Source: Sandaracinaceae bacterium (lineage in GTDB: Bacteria; Myxococcota_A; Polyangia; Polyangiales; JAFGIB01). From it: a DNA stretch of 10,632 nt. The position numbers were made by a program, and so were the translations under genes. Shown here in pieces: positions 1 through 7,150 of this stretch. How positions within the stretch are numbered: position 1 is the first letter of the stretch; each line of letters opens with the position of its first letter. Where the stretch lies: positions 1-10,632 of the forward strand of contig JADGRG010000090.1 of assembly GCA_017881145.1 (NCBI GenBank), in the 5' to 3' direction. A model generated the notes under the pieces. The model was not told where the DNA came from. It worked only from the letters and a program-made list of their open reading frames with translations, and did not search any database.

Positions 1-138
1 ACCGGGTCGGCTGCAGCGCCTCGTCCGCACCATGGCGGCGGTGGTGGCGGCAAGAAGGCCGGCGGCGGAGAGTCGTCAGGCGGCGGCAAGAAATCCAGCA
101 GCAGCGACGATCCGTTGCAAGGCCTCGACGGCATCTGA
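1..138 (+). CDS. C-terminal end of an unidentified protein with a Gly/Ser/Lys-rich tail (partial)
   Basis: Frame 1 is open from the window edge to a TGA at 136-138, giving 45 residues. The visible part is low complexity: a run of six glycines after two histidines, two KK pairs, Gly/Ser clusters, then an acidic and hydrophobic end reading SSSSDDPLQGLDGI. The short element GGCGGCAAGAA occurs twice (46-56 and 82-92), so the tail may have grown by repeat slippage. No folded domain is visible, so the protein cannot be named. The flexible tail with an acidic tip loosely recalls single-stranded DNA-binding proteins, but the DDIPF-type ending of that family is absent, so I do not assign it. pyrF starts 6 nt after the stop, which suggests co-transcription. 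The choice of frame rests on composition and this spacing. Confidence 0.55.
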   Translation, partial: TGSAAAPRPHHGGGGGGKKAGGGESSGGGKKSSSSDDPLQGLDGI

Positions 139-144
139 GACCAG

Positions 145-867
145 ATGTCGTCTCAAGCATGCGTGCGTCAAGGATGCGTGCGGCTGGCGTTTCCGCTCGA
201 CGTAGAAACGCTGCAGCAAGCGCAGGACAGCCTCGCGCTGCTGCACGAGCAGGTCGGCGTGTTCAAGGTTGGGCTCGAGCTCTTCACGGCTGAGGGCCCT
301 GCAGCGGTGCGCGCGGTGCAAGCGCGCGGGCGCAAGTGTTTCCTCGATCTCAAGCTGCACGACATCCCGGCGACGGTCGCACGCTCGGTGGAGGCGGCCT
401 GCAAGCTCGGTGCGGACTACCTGACGGTGCACGCCGCAGCCGGCGAGCAAGCGTTGCGGGAAGCTGCACGCGCAGCGCAAGGCAGCTCGCTGCGCCTTTT
501 GGCTGTGACCGTGCTCACTAGCATGGACGACGCTGCGCTGGCAGCCATCGGTCTACAGGGACCTGCCGCGCACGCCGTAGAGCGGCTTGCGGAGCTTGCG
601 TTCAGTGCGGGTGTGGAAGGCTTTGTCTGCTCGCCAGTCGAGTGTGCGGCGTTGCGACGCCGGCTCGGCCCGGCGGCGTTTCTGGTCACGCCGGGGGTGC
701 GACCTGCAGGAGCCGCTGCTGGCGACCAACGACGTATCGCAACGCCAGCGGCTGCCATCGCAGCGGGTGCGGACCTCTTGGTCGTCGGGCGTCCGATTCG
801 AGACGCAGCCAATCCACGAGCCGCTGCGGCGGCGATTGTTACCGAGATCGAGCAGGCTGCCGGATGA
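145..867 (+). CDS. pyrF: Orotidine 5'-phosphate decarboxylase
   Basis: Cytosolic TIM-barrel enzyme that decarboxylates OMP to UMP, the last step of de novo pyrimidine synthesis. The 240-residue product has the family length and motifs: FPLDV (16-20) with the substrate-binding Asp19; Lys41 in VFKVGLE; the catalytic block DLKLHDIP (68-75), which holds the Asp-Lys-Asp charge relay (D68, K70, D73); TPGVRP (182-187) with GDQRR (193-197) in the phosphate-binding loop region; and VGRPI (214-218) with the phosphate-binding Arg216. The ATG at 145 gives about 12 residues before the first barrel strand. No strong Shine-Dalgarno precedes it, and a slightly later start (for example a GTG near 166) cannot be excluded. 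The stop overlaps the start of the next gene (ATGA at 864-867), so translation of the two is probably coupled. Confidence 0.95.
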   Translation: MSSQACVRQGCVRLAFPLDVETLQQAQDSLALLHEQVGVFKVGLELFTAEGPAAVRAVQARGRKCFLDLKLHDIPATVARSVEAACKLGADYLTVHAAAGEQALREAARAAQGSSLRLLAVTVLTSMDDAALAAIGLQGPAAHAVERLAELAFSAGVEGFVCSPVECAALRRRLGPAAFLVTPGVRPAGAAAGDQRRIATPAAAIAAGADLLVVGRPIRDAANPRAAAAAIVTEIEQAAG

Positions 868-1607
868 AGCGCATCGTCGCTGGGCCGCGCGCCGTGCAGG
901 AAGCCTTGCGCGCTGCCCCGAACCAGATTGCCGTGATCTATCTGGAGCAGAGCAGAGAGCGCGTGCAGAGCCTCGAAGCGGAGGCGCGCACCCTCGGCGT
1001 GCGCTGCGAAACGCTGGGCAGTGCCGAGCTCGACTCCATCGCAGACGGCGTGCGGCACCAAGGCGTGCTCGCAATCACAGGTGACTATGCGTATGCAGAG
1101 CTCGACACCATCCTTTCGCGGGCTGCACCCAAACCGTTGATCGTCGCGCTCGATCAAGTGACCGACCCGCACAACTTCGGCGCCATCGTCCGCAGCGCAG
1201 TGGCATTCGGTGCAGACGGCATCATCACGCTCAAAGACCGCGCTGCTCCCGTGACTCCAGTCGTGGTGCGCGCAGCTGCCGGTGCCACCGAGTGCGCGCG
1301 CATCGCGCGGGTCACGAACCTGGTGCGCGCGCTCGAGCTCTTCAAAGCGCAGAACTTCGAGATCGTAGGCCTCGATCCCGAAGGCAGCGCACCACTCTGC
1401 GAGCTGCCCTTTGCGCCTGCTGGCCGAGTCTTGGTGGTCGGCTCGGAGGGGCATGGCTTGCGCCGACTGGTCCGCGAGACCTGCGACACGCTCGCAAAGA
1501 TCGAGCTCTTCGGGCCGATTGCGTCACTGAATGCATCGGTCGCGGCAGCCATCGCCCTGCACGAGAGTGCTCGCGCGCGAAAGCTGGCGCTGCAGGCTGA
1601 GGCGTGA
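864..1607 (+). CDS. rlmB: SpoU-family 23S rRNA (guanosine-2'-O)-methyltransferase, RlmB type
   Basis: The 247-residue product is close to the usual RlmB length (about 245). Residues 1-75 form the small N-terminal substrate-binding domain: MKRIVAGPRAV is the typical opening, and RHQGVLA lies at 64-70. Residues about 90-245 are the trefoil-knot (SPOUT) domain with the three SpoU motifs: DPHNFGAIVR (101-110, with N104 and R110), GSEGHGLR (193-200, with E195) and SLNASVAAAI (221-230, with N223). The segment KDRAAPVTPVV (124-134) is typical of RlmB rather than TrmH. Family knowledge: RlmB methylates the ribose of G2251 (E. coli numbering) in the 23S rRNA peptidyl-transferase P loop using SAM. The ATG at 864 is chosen because it gives the canonical N-terminus and a 4-nt ATGA overlap with pyrF. 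The frame is open upstream, but that extension lies inside pyrF. A related SpoU paralogue with another rRNA or tRNA target is the main alternative. Confidence 0.92.
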   Translation: MKRIVAGPRAVQEALRAAPNQIAVIYLEQSRERVQSLEAEARTLGVRCETLGSAELDSIADGVRHQGVLAITGDYAYAELDTILSRAAPKPLIVALDQVTDPHNFGAIVRSAVAFGADGIITLKDRAAPVTPVVVRAAAGATECARIARVTNLVRALELFKAQNFEIVGLDPEGSAPLCELPFAPAGRVLVVGSEGHGLRRLVRETCDTLAKIELFGPIASLNASVAAAIALHESARARKLALQAEA

Positions 1608-1712
1608 GAGCGCGGTGCGCGGCGCTTGCGGCACACGCGACATCTGACCGAAGACGCTCTCGGCGTGGCTGCCAGGTAGGCTATGCTGCGAGCTTCCAGC
1701 GAGACGAGCCCC
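1608..1712 (+). other. Intergenic gap between rlmB and pfkA, no clear signals
   Basis: This stretch of about 105 nt carries no gene. GAGAGCG (1606-1612, beginning on the rlmB stop) is complementary to CGCTCTC (1655-1661), but the loop is about 42 nt and no T-run follows, so it is not a standard terminator. I see no good -35/-10 pair. The last 30 nt may be coding if the phosphofructokinase starts at the upstream ATG (1683). Confidence 0.4.
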
Positions 1713-2906
1713 ATGCCGAAACCAGCCTCTAGGATCCAAACCGGACGACCTGCACCTGCACGAAAAGTGGGCGCGACCAAGCAGCGCGCGGCCGCGCACG
1801 CGGCAGGCCCTATCAAGCGCGCGTGCATCCTCACCGGCGGCGGCGATGCACCGGGGCTGAACGCCGTGATCCGTGCGTTCGTGAAGACCTGCGTCGATCT
1901 GGACATCGAGGTCTACGGCAGCGAGGACGGCTTCGAAGGGTTGATCCAACCGGACCGTTTGGTGCGGCTCAAGAAGGCCAGTGTGCGCGGCATCTTGCCC
2001 AAGGGCGGCAGCATCATCGGTTGCTCCAACCGCGCCAATCCCTTCGCCTACCCGACCCGCGACGCCAGGGGCCGCGAGCGCTTCGTCGATGTTTCCCAGC
2101 AGGTGCTGGCGCGCATCCGCGAGCACGAGATCGACGTGCTGGTGATGGTCGGTGGCGACGGCACGATGACGCATGCACGCGACCTGATGAAGCTCGGCGT
2201 GCGCGTGGTCGGCGTTCCGAAGACCATCGACAACGATCTGGCTGCGACCGACTACACTTTCGGTTTCGATACGGCGGTCGAGACTGCGACCTGGGCCATC
2301 GACGCGTTGCATTCGACGGCCGAGTCGCACGATCGCGTGATGGTAGTCGAGCTGATGGGCCGCTATGCAGGCTGGATCTCGCTCTACGCGGGCATTGCTG
2401 GCGGTGCAGACGTGATCGTCATCCCCGAGATCCCCTACGACGTCGAGCGCATCGTTGCCAAGGTCGAAGAGCGCGCCGCGCGTGGCGTGACGTTCAGCAT
2501 CGTGGTGGTCGGCGAAGGCGCGCATCCCAAGGGTGGCGCCGTGTCGCGCCTCACGCGTGGCCGCAAGGGTCACCTGGAACGGCTGGGCGGCGCAGGTCAG
2601 ACGCTCGCGGATCAACTCAAGCACCGCATCCCGCATGAGGTCCGCGTGACCGTGCTCGGGCATCTGCAGCGCGGCGGTTCGCCTTCATCCTTCGACCGCT
2701 TGCTCGGCACGCGCTTCGGCGTGGAAGCAGCGTGGCTCTGCCAGCGCGGCGACACCGGGCGCATGGTTGCTCTGCGCGGCCAAGACATCGTCACCGTGCC
2801 GATCGAAGAAGCCGTCGGCCATCCAAAGCTCGTACCCGTCGATGGCGAGTTGGTGCGTGCTGCGCGTGCGGTCGGCATCGAACTGGGTGCCCCACCCCTC
2901 TGCTGA
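1713..2906 (+). CDS. pfkA: 6-phosphofructokinase, atypical ATP-type with Gly104/Lys124 signature
   Basis: Glycolytic enzyme phosphorylating fructose 6-phosphate to fructose 1,6-bisphosphate. From this start the product is 397 residues, longer than the 320 of E. coli PfkA, with a basic Ala/Lys/Arg-rich N-terminal extension of about 33 residues. Visible motifs: nucleotide-binding TGGGDAPGLNAVIR (41-54); VGGDGT (146-151), where Gly150 matches E. coli Gly104; PKTIDND (169-175), with Lys170 at the Gly124 position and Asp173 as the catalytic base (Asp127 equivalent); MGRYAG (215-220); and LGHLQRGGSPSSFDR (315-329). Family knowledge: Asp104 with Lys124 marks PPi-dependent enzymes and Gly104 with Gly124 classical ATP enzymes; the Gly/Lys mix occurs in PPi-like enzymes that use ATP, such as those of trypanosomatids. 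ATP use is therefore inferred. An in-frame ATG at 1683 would add 10 residues, and neither start has a decisive ribosome-binding site. The methyltransferase follows after 37 nt. Confidence 0.93.
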   Translation: MPKPASRIQTGRPAPARKVGATKQRAAAHAAGPIKRACILTGGGDAPGLNAVIRAFVKTCVDLDIEVYGSEDGFEGLIQPDRLVRLKKASVRGILPKGGSIIGCSNRANPFAYPTRDARGRERFVDVSQQVLARIREHEIDVLVMVGGDGTMTHARDLMKLGVRVVGVPKTIDNDLAATDYTFGFDTAVETATWAIDALHSTAESHDRVMVVELMGRYAGWISLYAGIAGGADVIVIPEIPYDVERIVAKVEERAARGVTFSIVVVGEGAHPKGGAVSRLTRGRKGHLERLGGAGQTLADQLKHRIPHEVRVTVLGHLQRGGSPSSFDRLLGTRFGVEAAWLCQRGDTGRMVALRGQDIVTVPIEEAVGHPKLVPVDGELVRAARAVGIELGAPPLC

Positions 2907-2928
2907 TGAGCTACCGAGTCGGTCTCGC

Positions 2929-2934
2929 AAGGAG
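2929..2934 (+). promoter_or_regulatory. Ribosome binding site AAGGAG of the methyltransferase gene
   Basis: AAGGAG lies 9 nt before the ATG at 2944. It decides the start: the frame is open upstream to 2767, but that part overlaps the phosphofructokinase gene and has no comparable site. Confidence 0.75.
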
Positions 2935-2943
2935 CAAAGTCGC

Positions 2944-3747
2944 ATGACGTCGTTCGACCAGGACAGCCGGCACCTCGCTGCCACCTACGACCGGATCAGT
3001 GACTCGCAGTTCGAGGGCGGAAAGCGCCTGGTCGAGCGGCTCGAGCTCAAAGCGGGTGACCGCGTGCTCGATGTCGGATGTGGCACGGGTCGACTCGCCG
3101 CCTTCATCGCCGAGCGCGTAACGCCAAGCGGCACCGTGGTCGGCATCGACCCCTTGGCGGAACGCATTGCGCTCGCACGCCAACGCAGCGGCGAGATCCG
3201 CTTTGCGGTCGGGAGCGCCGAGGATCTCTCCGGCTTTCCCGACGCCAGCTTCGATGCGGCGTGTCTCAACGCGGTCTTGCACTGGATTGGCGACAAGCCC
3301 AAGGCGCTAGCCGAGATTCGCCGCGTCTTGCGTCCGGGCGGACGGATCGGTTGCACCAGCTCGCCCAAGGAGCTGCATTGGACCGGAACCATGCCGATGG
3401 TCTGTGCCTCGGTGTTTGCGAGGTCGCCATATCTCGAAGCGCTGAGTCCATCCGCGCTCGAAGTCATGAGCCGACACTTCACGACCGGCGAGATGGTCAG
3501 CTCGCTCATGGATGCGCGCTTCGAGCTCTGCGAGCTGCACGTCATGCGCCGCACCCAGATCTTTCAGTGTGGCGACGACGTCGTCGACTTTGCCGAGGCC
3601 AGCTCCTTCGGCAACTTCCTCGCCATCGTTCCCGAGCAGCTCCGCGCGTCGCTACGTGTCGATCTGGCGGCGGCTTTCGACGCGACCAAAGAACCCGATG
3701 GCATAAGCGTGCGGAGCTTCGGCTCACTCTTGATCGCGGAAGGTTGA
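2944..3747 (+). CDS. Class I SAM-dependent methyltransferase (UbiE / type 11-like), substrate unknown
   Basis: Product of 267 residues with the Rossmann-type methyltransferase core in the N-terminal half: motif I VLDVGCGTGR (41-50, SAM-binding glycine loop), GIDP with acidic Asp69 (binds the SAM ribose), GSAEDL (90-95), the motif IV region FDAACLNAVLHW (103-114), and LRPGGR (129-134). The pattern resembles the UbiE/arsenite-methyltransferase-like group. The C-terminal about 130 residues show no motif that identifies the substrate. The cysteines are not arranged as in arsenite methyltransferases, and no quinone-specific signature is evident. The gene starts 37 nt after the phosphofructokinase stop with a good ribosome-binding site, so it may share that transcript, but nothing links it to glycolysis. 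It converges on the lipoprotein gene of the opposite strand, with 16 nt between the two stop codons. Confidence 0.87.
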   Translation: MTSFDQDSRHLAATYDRISDSQFEGGKRLVERLELKAGDRVLDVGCGTGRLAAFIAERVTPSGTVVGIDPLAERIALARQRSGEIRFAVGSAEDLSGFPDASFDAACLNAVLHWIGDKPKALAEIRRVLRPGGRIGCTSSPKELHWTGTMPMVCASVFARSPYLEALSPSALEVMSRHFTTGEMVSSLMDARFELCELHVMRRTQIFQCGDDVVDFAEASSFGNFLAIVPEQLRASLRVDLAAAFDATKEPDGISVRSFGSLLIAEG

Positions 3748-3763
3748 GTCGACCTGCACCGCT

Positions 3764-4075
3764 CTACGGCGGAATCGGGCGCAGCTTGATGTTTACCGTC
3801 GTCTCGCCGGCGGGCAGGTCCAGGCGCAAGTCGTGCGGGAAATAGCCTTGGGCTTTGAAGGTCAGATACTTCACGCCAGGGCGCAGCGGCTTGGGGTCTT
3901 TCGCCAGGATGCGCGCTGTGCCGAGGAAGTGATCGCCGTCGTAAACGGTGGTGTTCGCTGGCAGCGCCACCACCTTGAGATAGGCGAAACGCTGCCCGGT
4001 CGGCTTGTGCATGCAGGCCGGAGCGCCGATGAGCGCAGCCGTCAGCAGCAGTGCCGAAATGAGACGACGAGGCAT
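3764..4075 (-). CDS. Small PEGA-like lipoprotein or secreted protein, translationally coupled to guaA
   Basis: Product of 103 residues. It begins with two arginines and a hydrophobic segment (LISALLLTAALIG, 5-17) followed by APAC, so Cys21 is a candidate lipidated cysteine. The lipobox is imperfect (Ala-Pro-Ala before Cys), and cleavage by ordinary signal peptidase after APA is an alternative. The mature part (about 22-103) is a short beta-rich module of PEGA type: a strand, VYDGDHFLGTA, then LRPGVKYLTFKAQGYF and a closing LPAGETTVNIKL strand. PEGA domains are common in surface and carbohydrate-related proteins of myxobacteria and other bacteria; no enzyme activity is expected. The ATG overlaps the guaA stop by one base (TGATG, 4073-4077), implying re-initiation by ribosomes finishing guaA. 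The frame is open further upstream, but that part is inside guaA. Confidence 0.8.
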   Translation of the reverse strand: MPRRLISALLLTAALIGAPACMHKPTGQRFAYLKVVALPANTTVYDGDHFLGTARILAKDPKPLRPGVKYLTFKAQGYFPHDLRLDLPAGETTVNIKLRPIPP

Positions 4076-5637
4076 CACTCCCACTCGATGGTGGCCGGCG
4101 GCTTCGAGGAGATGTCGTAGACCACGCGGTTGCAGCCGCGCACTTCGTTGATGATGCGGCTCGAGATGCGCGCCAGAAGCTCGTAGGGCAAGCGTGCCCA
4201 GTCGGCTGTCATGGCGTCCTTCGAGGTGACCGCGCGGATTGCCACCACGTATTCGTAGGTGCGGTCGTCGCCCATCACACCCACGGTGCGCACCGGCAAG
4301 ATCACGCAGAACGACTGCCACAGAGTTTCGTAGAGCCCGGCTGCCCGGACCTCTTCCTGTAGGACCACGTCGGCTTCGCGCAGGATGCCGAGCCTTTCCT
4401 TGGTGACCTCGCCGAGACAGCGAATCGCCAAGCCTGGCCCGGGAAAGGGCTGACGCCAGAGCACGGGACGCGGCATGCCAAGCTCTTCACCGACAGCGCG
4501 CACTTCATCCTTGAAGAGCTCGCGCAGCGGCTCGATCAGCGAGAGCTTCATGCGCTCGGGCAGCCCGCCCACGTTGTGGTGGGTCTTGATCACCGCGCTC
4601 GGGCCCTTGAACGAGACGCTCTCGATCACATCCGGATAGAGCGTGCCCTGCACCAGGTGGTCGACCTTGCCGAGCTTGAGCGCTTCTTCCTCGAAGATTT
4701 CGATGAAGAGCCGACCGATGATCTTGCGCTTCTGCTCGGGGTCGGTGATGCCGACCAGTGCCGAGAGAAAGCGTTCGCCGGCGTCGATGTGGATGAGGTT
4801 CAGCTTCAGATGGTGGCGCACCATCTGGACGACCTGGCTGGCTTCGTCTTTGCGTAACACACCGTTGTCGACGAAAATGCAGGTGAGCTGATCGCCGATG
4901 GCGCGCGCCACCAGCACGGCAGCGACGGAAGAATCGACGCCACCGGAAAGCCCGCAGACTGCCTGGCCGGTGCCGACCTGCGCGCGCACGCGCTCGACGG
5001 TATCTTCGATGAAGGAGCGTGAGGTCCAGGTGGGAGTGAGGCCGGCGACGTCGAAGAGAAACGAGCCGAGCATGTCTTCGCCGCGATCGGTGTGTGCGAC
5101 CTCGGGATGAAACTGCACGCCGTAGATCTTGCGAGCGGGATTGCCAGCCGCCGCAAAGGGCGAGTTGTCGCTGTGGGCCATGACGACGAAGCCGGGCGGC
5201 AACGACACGACGCGATCACCGTGGCTCATCCAGACGTTGGTCTTGCTGCCTTTGGGCAGCGCCGTGAACACACCTTCGGCGCGGTCGATCTCGATCACTG
5301 CCGGCCCGTATTCGCGGTGCTCGGCCTTCTCAACCGCGCCACCGAGCAGGCGGCAGAAGAGCTGCATGCCGTAGCAGATCCCGAGCACGGGCACGCCCAG
5401 CTCGAAGATGCCCGGATCGATGGTCGGCGAGCCCGCATCGAGGGTGCTGGCAGGGCCACCGGAGAGCACGATGGCCTTGGGCTCGAGCGCGCGGATCTTG
5501 GCGAGCAGCAACGTGCAAGGGTGAATCTCACAGTACACGTGCTGTTCGCGGATGCGACGCGCGATGAGCTGCGTGTATTGCGCGCCGAAGTCGAGAATCA
5601 GAACCAGAGAGCGTGCCATGCTGCGACTATGAGCCAT
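4075..5637 (-). CDS. guaA: GMP synthase (glutamine-hydrolysing)
   Basis: Converts XMP, ATP and glutamine to GMP, the last step of de novo guanine nucleotide synthesis. The 520 residues cover the whole family architecture. The N-terminal class I glutamine amidotransferase (about 11-200) has Cys88 in GICYGMQ and His177/Glu179 in GVQFHPEV. The ATP-pyrophosphatase domain starts near 205 with the PP-loop GLSGGVDSS (229-237) and FVDNGVLRKDE (256-265). The C-terminal dimerisation domain ends in the invariant-type YDISSKPPATIEWE. The ATG at 5637 is supported by AGAGGTG 7 nt upstream. A second ATG at 5619 (residue 7) would give the more usual N-terminus but has no ribosome-binding site. guaB ends 15 nt upstream, so guaB-guaA form an operon, as in many bacteria. 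A lipoprotein gene overlaps the stop. Confidence 0.98.
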   Translation of the reverse strand: MAHSRSMARSLVLILDFGAQYTQLIARRIREQHVYCEIHPCTLLLAKIRALEPKAIVLSGGPASTLDAGSPTIDPGIFELGVPVLGICYGMQLFCRLLGGAVEKAEHREYGPAVIEIDRAEGVFTALPKGSKTNVWMSHGDRVVSLPPGFVVMAHSDNSPFAAAGNPARKIYGVQFHPEVAHTDRGEDMLGSFLFDVAGLTPTWTSRSFIEDTVERVRAQVGTGQAVCGLSGGVDSSVAAVLVARAIGDQLTCIFVDNGVLRKDEASQVVQMVRHHLKLNLIHIDAGERFLSALVGITDPEQKRKIIGRLFIEIFEEEALKLGKVDHLVQGTLYPDVIESVSFKGPSAVIKTHHNVGGLPERMKLSLIEPLRELFKDEVRAVGEELGMPRPVLWRQPFPGPGLAIRCLGEVTKERLGILREADVVLQEEVRAAGLYETLWQSFCVILPVRTVGVMGDDRTYEYVVAIRAVTSKDAMTADWARLPYELLARISSRIINEVRGCNRVVYDISSKPPATIEWE

Positions 5638-5644
5638 TTCTGGG

Positions 5645-5651
5645 CACCTCT
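5645..5651 (-). promoter_or_regulatory. Ribosome binding site AGAGGTG of guaA
   Basis: On the minus strand, AGAGGTG sits in the 15-nt guaB-guaA gap with a 7-nt spacer to the ATG at 5637. It favours the longer GuaA form over a start at Met7. Confidence 0.65.
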
Positions 5652-5652
5652 G

Positions 5653-7116
5653 TCAGTGGTTGGTGCCGTAGTTGGGAGCCTCTTGCGTGATGATGACGTC
5701 GTGCACGTGGCTCTCGCGCAGACCTTGGGCAGACTGTTTGACGAAGCGTGCGTTGTGGCGGAGCTCTTCCACGGTACGGCAACCCGTGTAGCCCATGCCC
5801 GCACGCAGCCCGCCAACGAGCTGATAGATGACGGTGGAAGCGCCGCCGCGATGCGGCACGCGACCCTCGATGCCTTCAGGCACGAGCTTCTCTAAGTCTT
5901 CGATGTCGGCCTGGCCGTAGCGGTCTTTGCTGCCACGCCGCATCGCACCGAGCGACCCCATGCCGCGATAGGCCTTGTAGGTTCGACCCTGGAAAAGAAC
6001 CGTCTCGCCCAGCGCTTCATCCGTGCCGGCGAGCAGCGACCCGATCATCACTGTGCTGGCGCCTGCGGCCAGTGCTTTGACGACGTCACCCGAGTACTTG
6101 ATGCCACCGTCCGCGATGATCGGCACGCCGTGCTCGGCAGCCGCCTTCGCGCATTCGCTGATGGCCGTGATCTGCGGCACGCCGACGCCAGCCACCACAC
6201 GCGTGGTGCAGATGGAGCCCGGGCCGATGCCAACCTTCACGCCATCCACACCGGCTTCGATCAGCGCAAGCGTCGCTTCGCGCGTCGCGACGTTACCCGC
6301 CACCACCTGCACGCCAGGAAACGCGCGGCGAATCTCGCGCACGGCGTCGCAGACGTTCTTGCTATGGCCGTGAGCGGTGTCGACCACCAGGAGATCGACT
6401 CCGGCACCGACCAGCGCTGCCACGCGCTCACGCCGGTCCGGGCCCACGCCCACGGCGGCGCCCACGCGCAACCTTCCAAAGGCATCCTTCACGGCGCCCG
6501 GGTTGCGCTCGGCCTGCAGCAGATCCTTGAAGGTGATGAGGCCGACCAGCTCGCCGGCATCGTTCACCACCAGCAGCTTTTCGATGCGCTTTTCATGCAA
6601 GAGCGCGCGCGCTTCGTCTTGCGTGACCGAGGGGGACACGGTCACGAGCTGCCGCGTCATCAGACGCTCGACCGGCTGGTCGAGATGGGTCTCGAAGCGT
6701 ACGTCCCGACTGGTGAGGATGCCGACCAAACGCTTGCCTTCAACGACCGGCAGACCGGAAACATCGTGGCGGCGCATCACTTCGAGGCTGGTGCGCAAGG
6801 TGTCGCCGGGGCGCACGGTGACGGGGTCGAGCACCATGCCGCTCTCGGCACGCTTCACTTTCTGCACTTCCTTCGCCTGATCCTCGGGCGTGAAATTCTT
6901 GTGCAGAATGCCCATGCCGCCTTCGCGCGCCATGGTGACGGCCATGCGCCATTCGGTGACGGTGTCCATTGCGCTCGACAAGAGCGGGATCGCCAGCTTG
7001 AGCTCTCGCGTCAGCTGAGTGCCGACCTCGGCATCGGCCGGCAGGAAGTCCGAATACGCCGGCTGCAGGAGCACGTCGTCGAATGTCAGCGCCTCGGGCA
7101 GAGTGTCCGGAATCAC
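5653..7116 (-). CDS. guaB: Inosine-5'-monophosphate dehydrogenase
   Basis: Oxidises IMP to XMP with NAD+, the committed step of guanine nucleotide synthesis. The 487 residues match the bacterial length. Order of parts: opening strand and barrel (LTFDDVLLQP, 10-19; SSAMDTVTE, 47-55), two CBS domains inserted at about 95-205 (regulatory adenine nucleotide binding in the family), then the rest of the barrel. DTAHGHS lies at 246-252, the catalytic loop GIGPGSICTTR at 296-306 (Cys303 attacks IMP), ADGGIKYSGD at 335-344, GMGSLGAM at 385-392 and the mobile flap EGRVPHRGG at 417-425. The flap has His422 where bacterial enzymes usually have Tyr. The start is a GTG with a strong ribosome-binding site; no ATG at this position would give the canonical N-terminus. 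First gene of the guaB-guaA-lipoprotein unit. Confidence 0.98.
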   Translation of the reverse strand: MIPDTLPEALTFDDVLLQPAYSDFLPADAEVGTQLTRELKLAIPLLSSAMDTVTEWRMAVTMAREGGMGILHKNFTPEDQAKEVQKVKRAESGMVLDPVTVRPGDTLRTSLEVMRRHDVSGLPVVEGKRLVGILTSRDVRFETHLDQPVERLMTRQLVTVSPSVTQDEARALLHEKRIEKLLVVNDAGELVGLITFKDLLQAERNPGAVKDAFGRLRVGAAVGVGPDRRERVAALVGAGVDLLVVDTAHGHSKNVCDAVREIRRAFPGVQVVAGNVATREATLALIEAGVDGVKVGIGPGSICTTRVVAGVGVPQITAISECAKAAAEHGVPIIADGGIKYSGDVVKALAAGASTVMIGSLLAGTDEALGETVLFQGRTYKAYRGMGSLGAMRRGSKDRYGQADIEDLEKLVPEGIEGRVPHRGGASTVIYQLVGGLRAGMGYTGCRTVEELRHNARFVKQSAQGLRESHVHDVIITQEAPNYGTNH

Positions 7117-7122
7117 GTTCGT

Positions 7123-7130
7123 ACCTCCCT
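7123..7130 (-). promoter_or_regulatory. Strong ribosome binding site AGGGAGGT of guaB (GTG start)
   Basis: AGGGAGGT on the minus strand ends 6 nt before the GTG start at 7116. The near-perfect match to the 16S rRNA tail fixes the non-ATG start and suggests efficient translation of the first operon gene. Confidence 0.8.
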
Positions 7131-7144
7131 GACTGAAGCCGCGC

Positions 7145-7150
7145 AGTATA
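7145..7150 (-). promoter_or_regulatory. Possible -10 element (TATACT) of the guaB promoter
   Basis: In the 99-nt gap upstream of guaB the minus strand carries TATACT, one base from the TATAAT consensus, inside the only AT-rich patch of the region. Transcription would start near 7138 and leave a leader of about 22 nt before the GTG, just enough for the ribosome-binding site. No good -35 lies 16-18 nt upstream; a TTGTCA is present but only 9 nt away. Placement is consistent with a promoter separating guaBA from the IPT gene upstream. Confidence 0.35.

Noticed and set aside
1..138. Single-stranded DNA-binding protein C-terminus
   Set aside because: The Gly-rich tail and acidic end are suggestive, but the conserved DDIPF-type tip is missing and no OB-fold part is in the window.
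417..1454. Long minus-strand open frame (345 codons) antisense to pyrF and rlmB
   Set aside because: Shadow of GC-rich codon bias; no recognisable domain, and the opposite strand encodes two well-conserved enzymes.
1606..1661. Inverted repeat GAGAGCG/CGCTCTC as terminator after rlmB
   Set aside because: Loop of about 42 nt and no T-run; likely chance in GC-rich DNA.
1524..2663. 379-codon minus-strand open frame opposite the phosphofructokinase gene
   Set aside because: Same antisense shadow effect; no motif and no start signals.
3738..3770. Bidirectional terminator between the convergent methyltransferase and lipoprotein genes
   Set aside because: Only a 4-bp AGGT/ACCT stem with a short loop and no T-run; not supportable.
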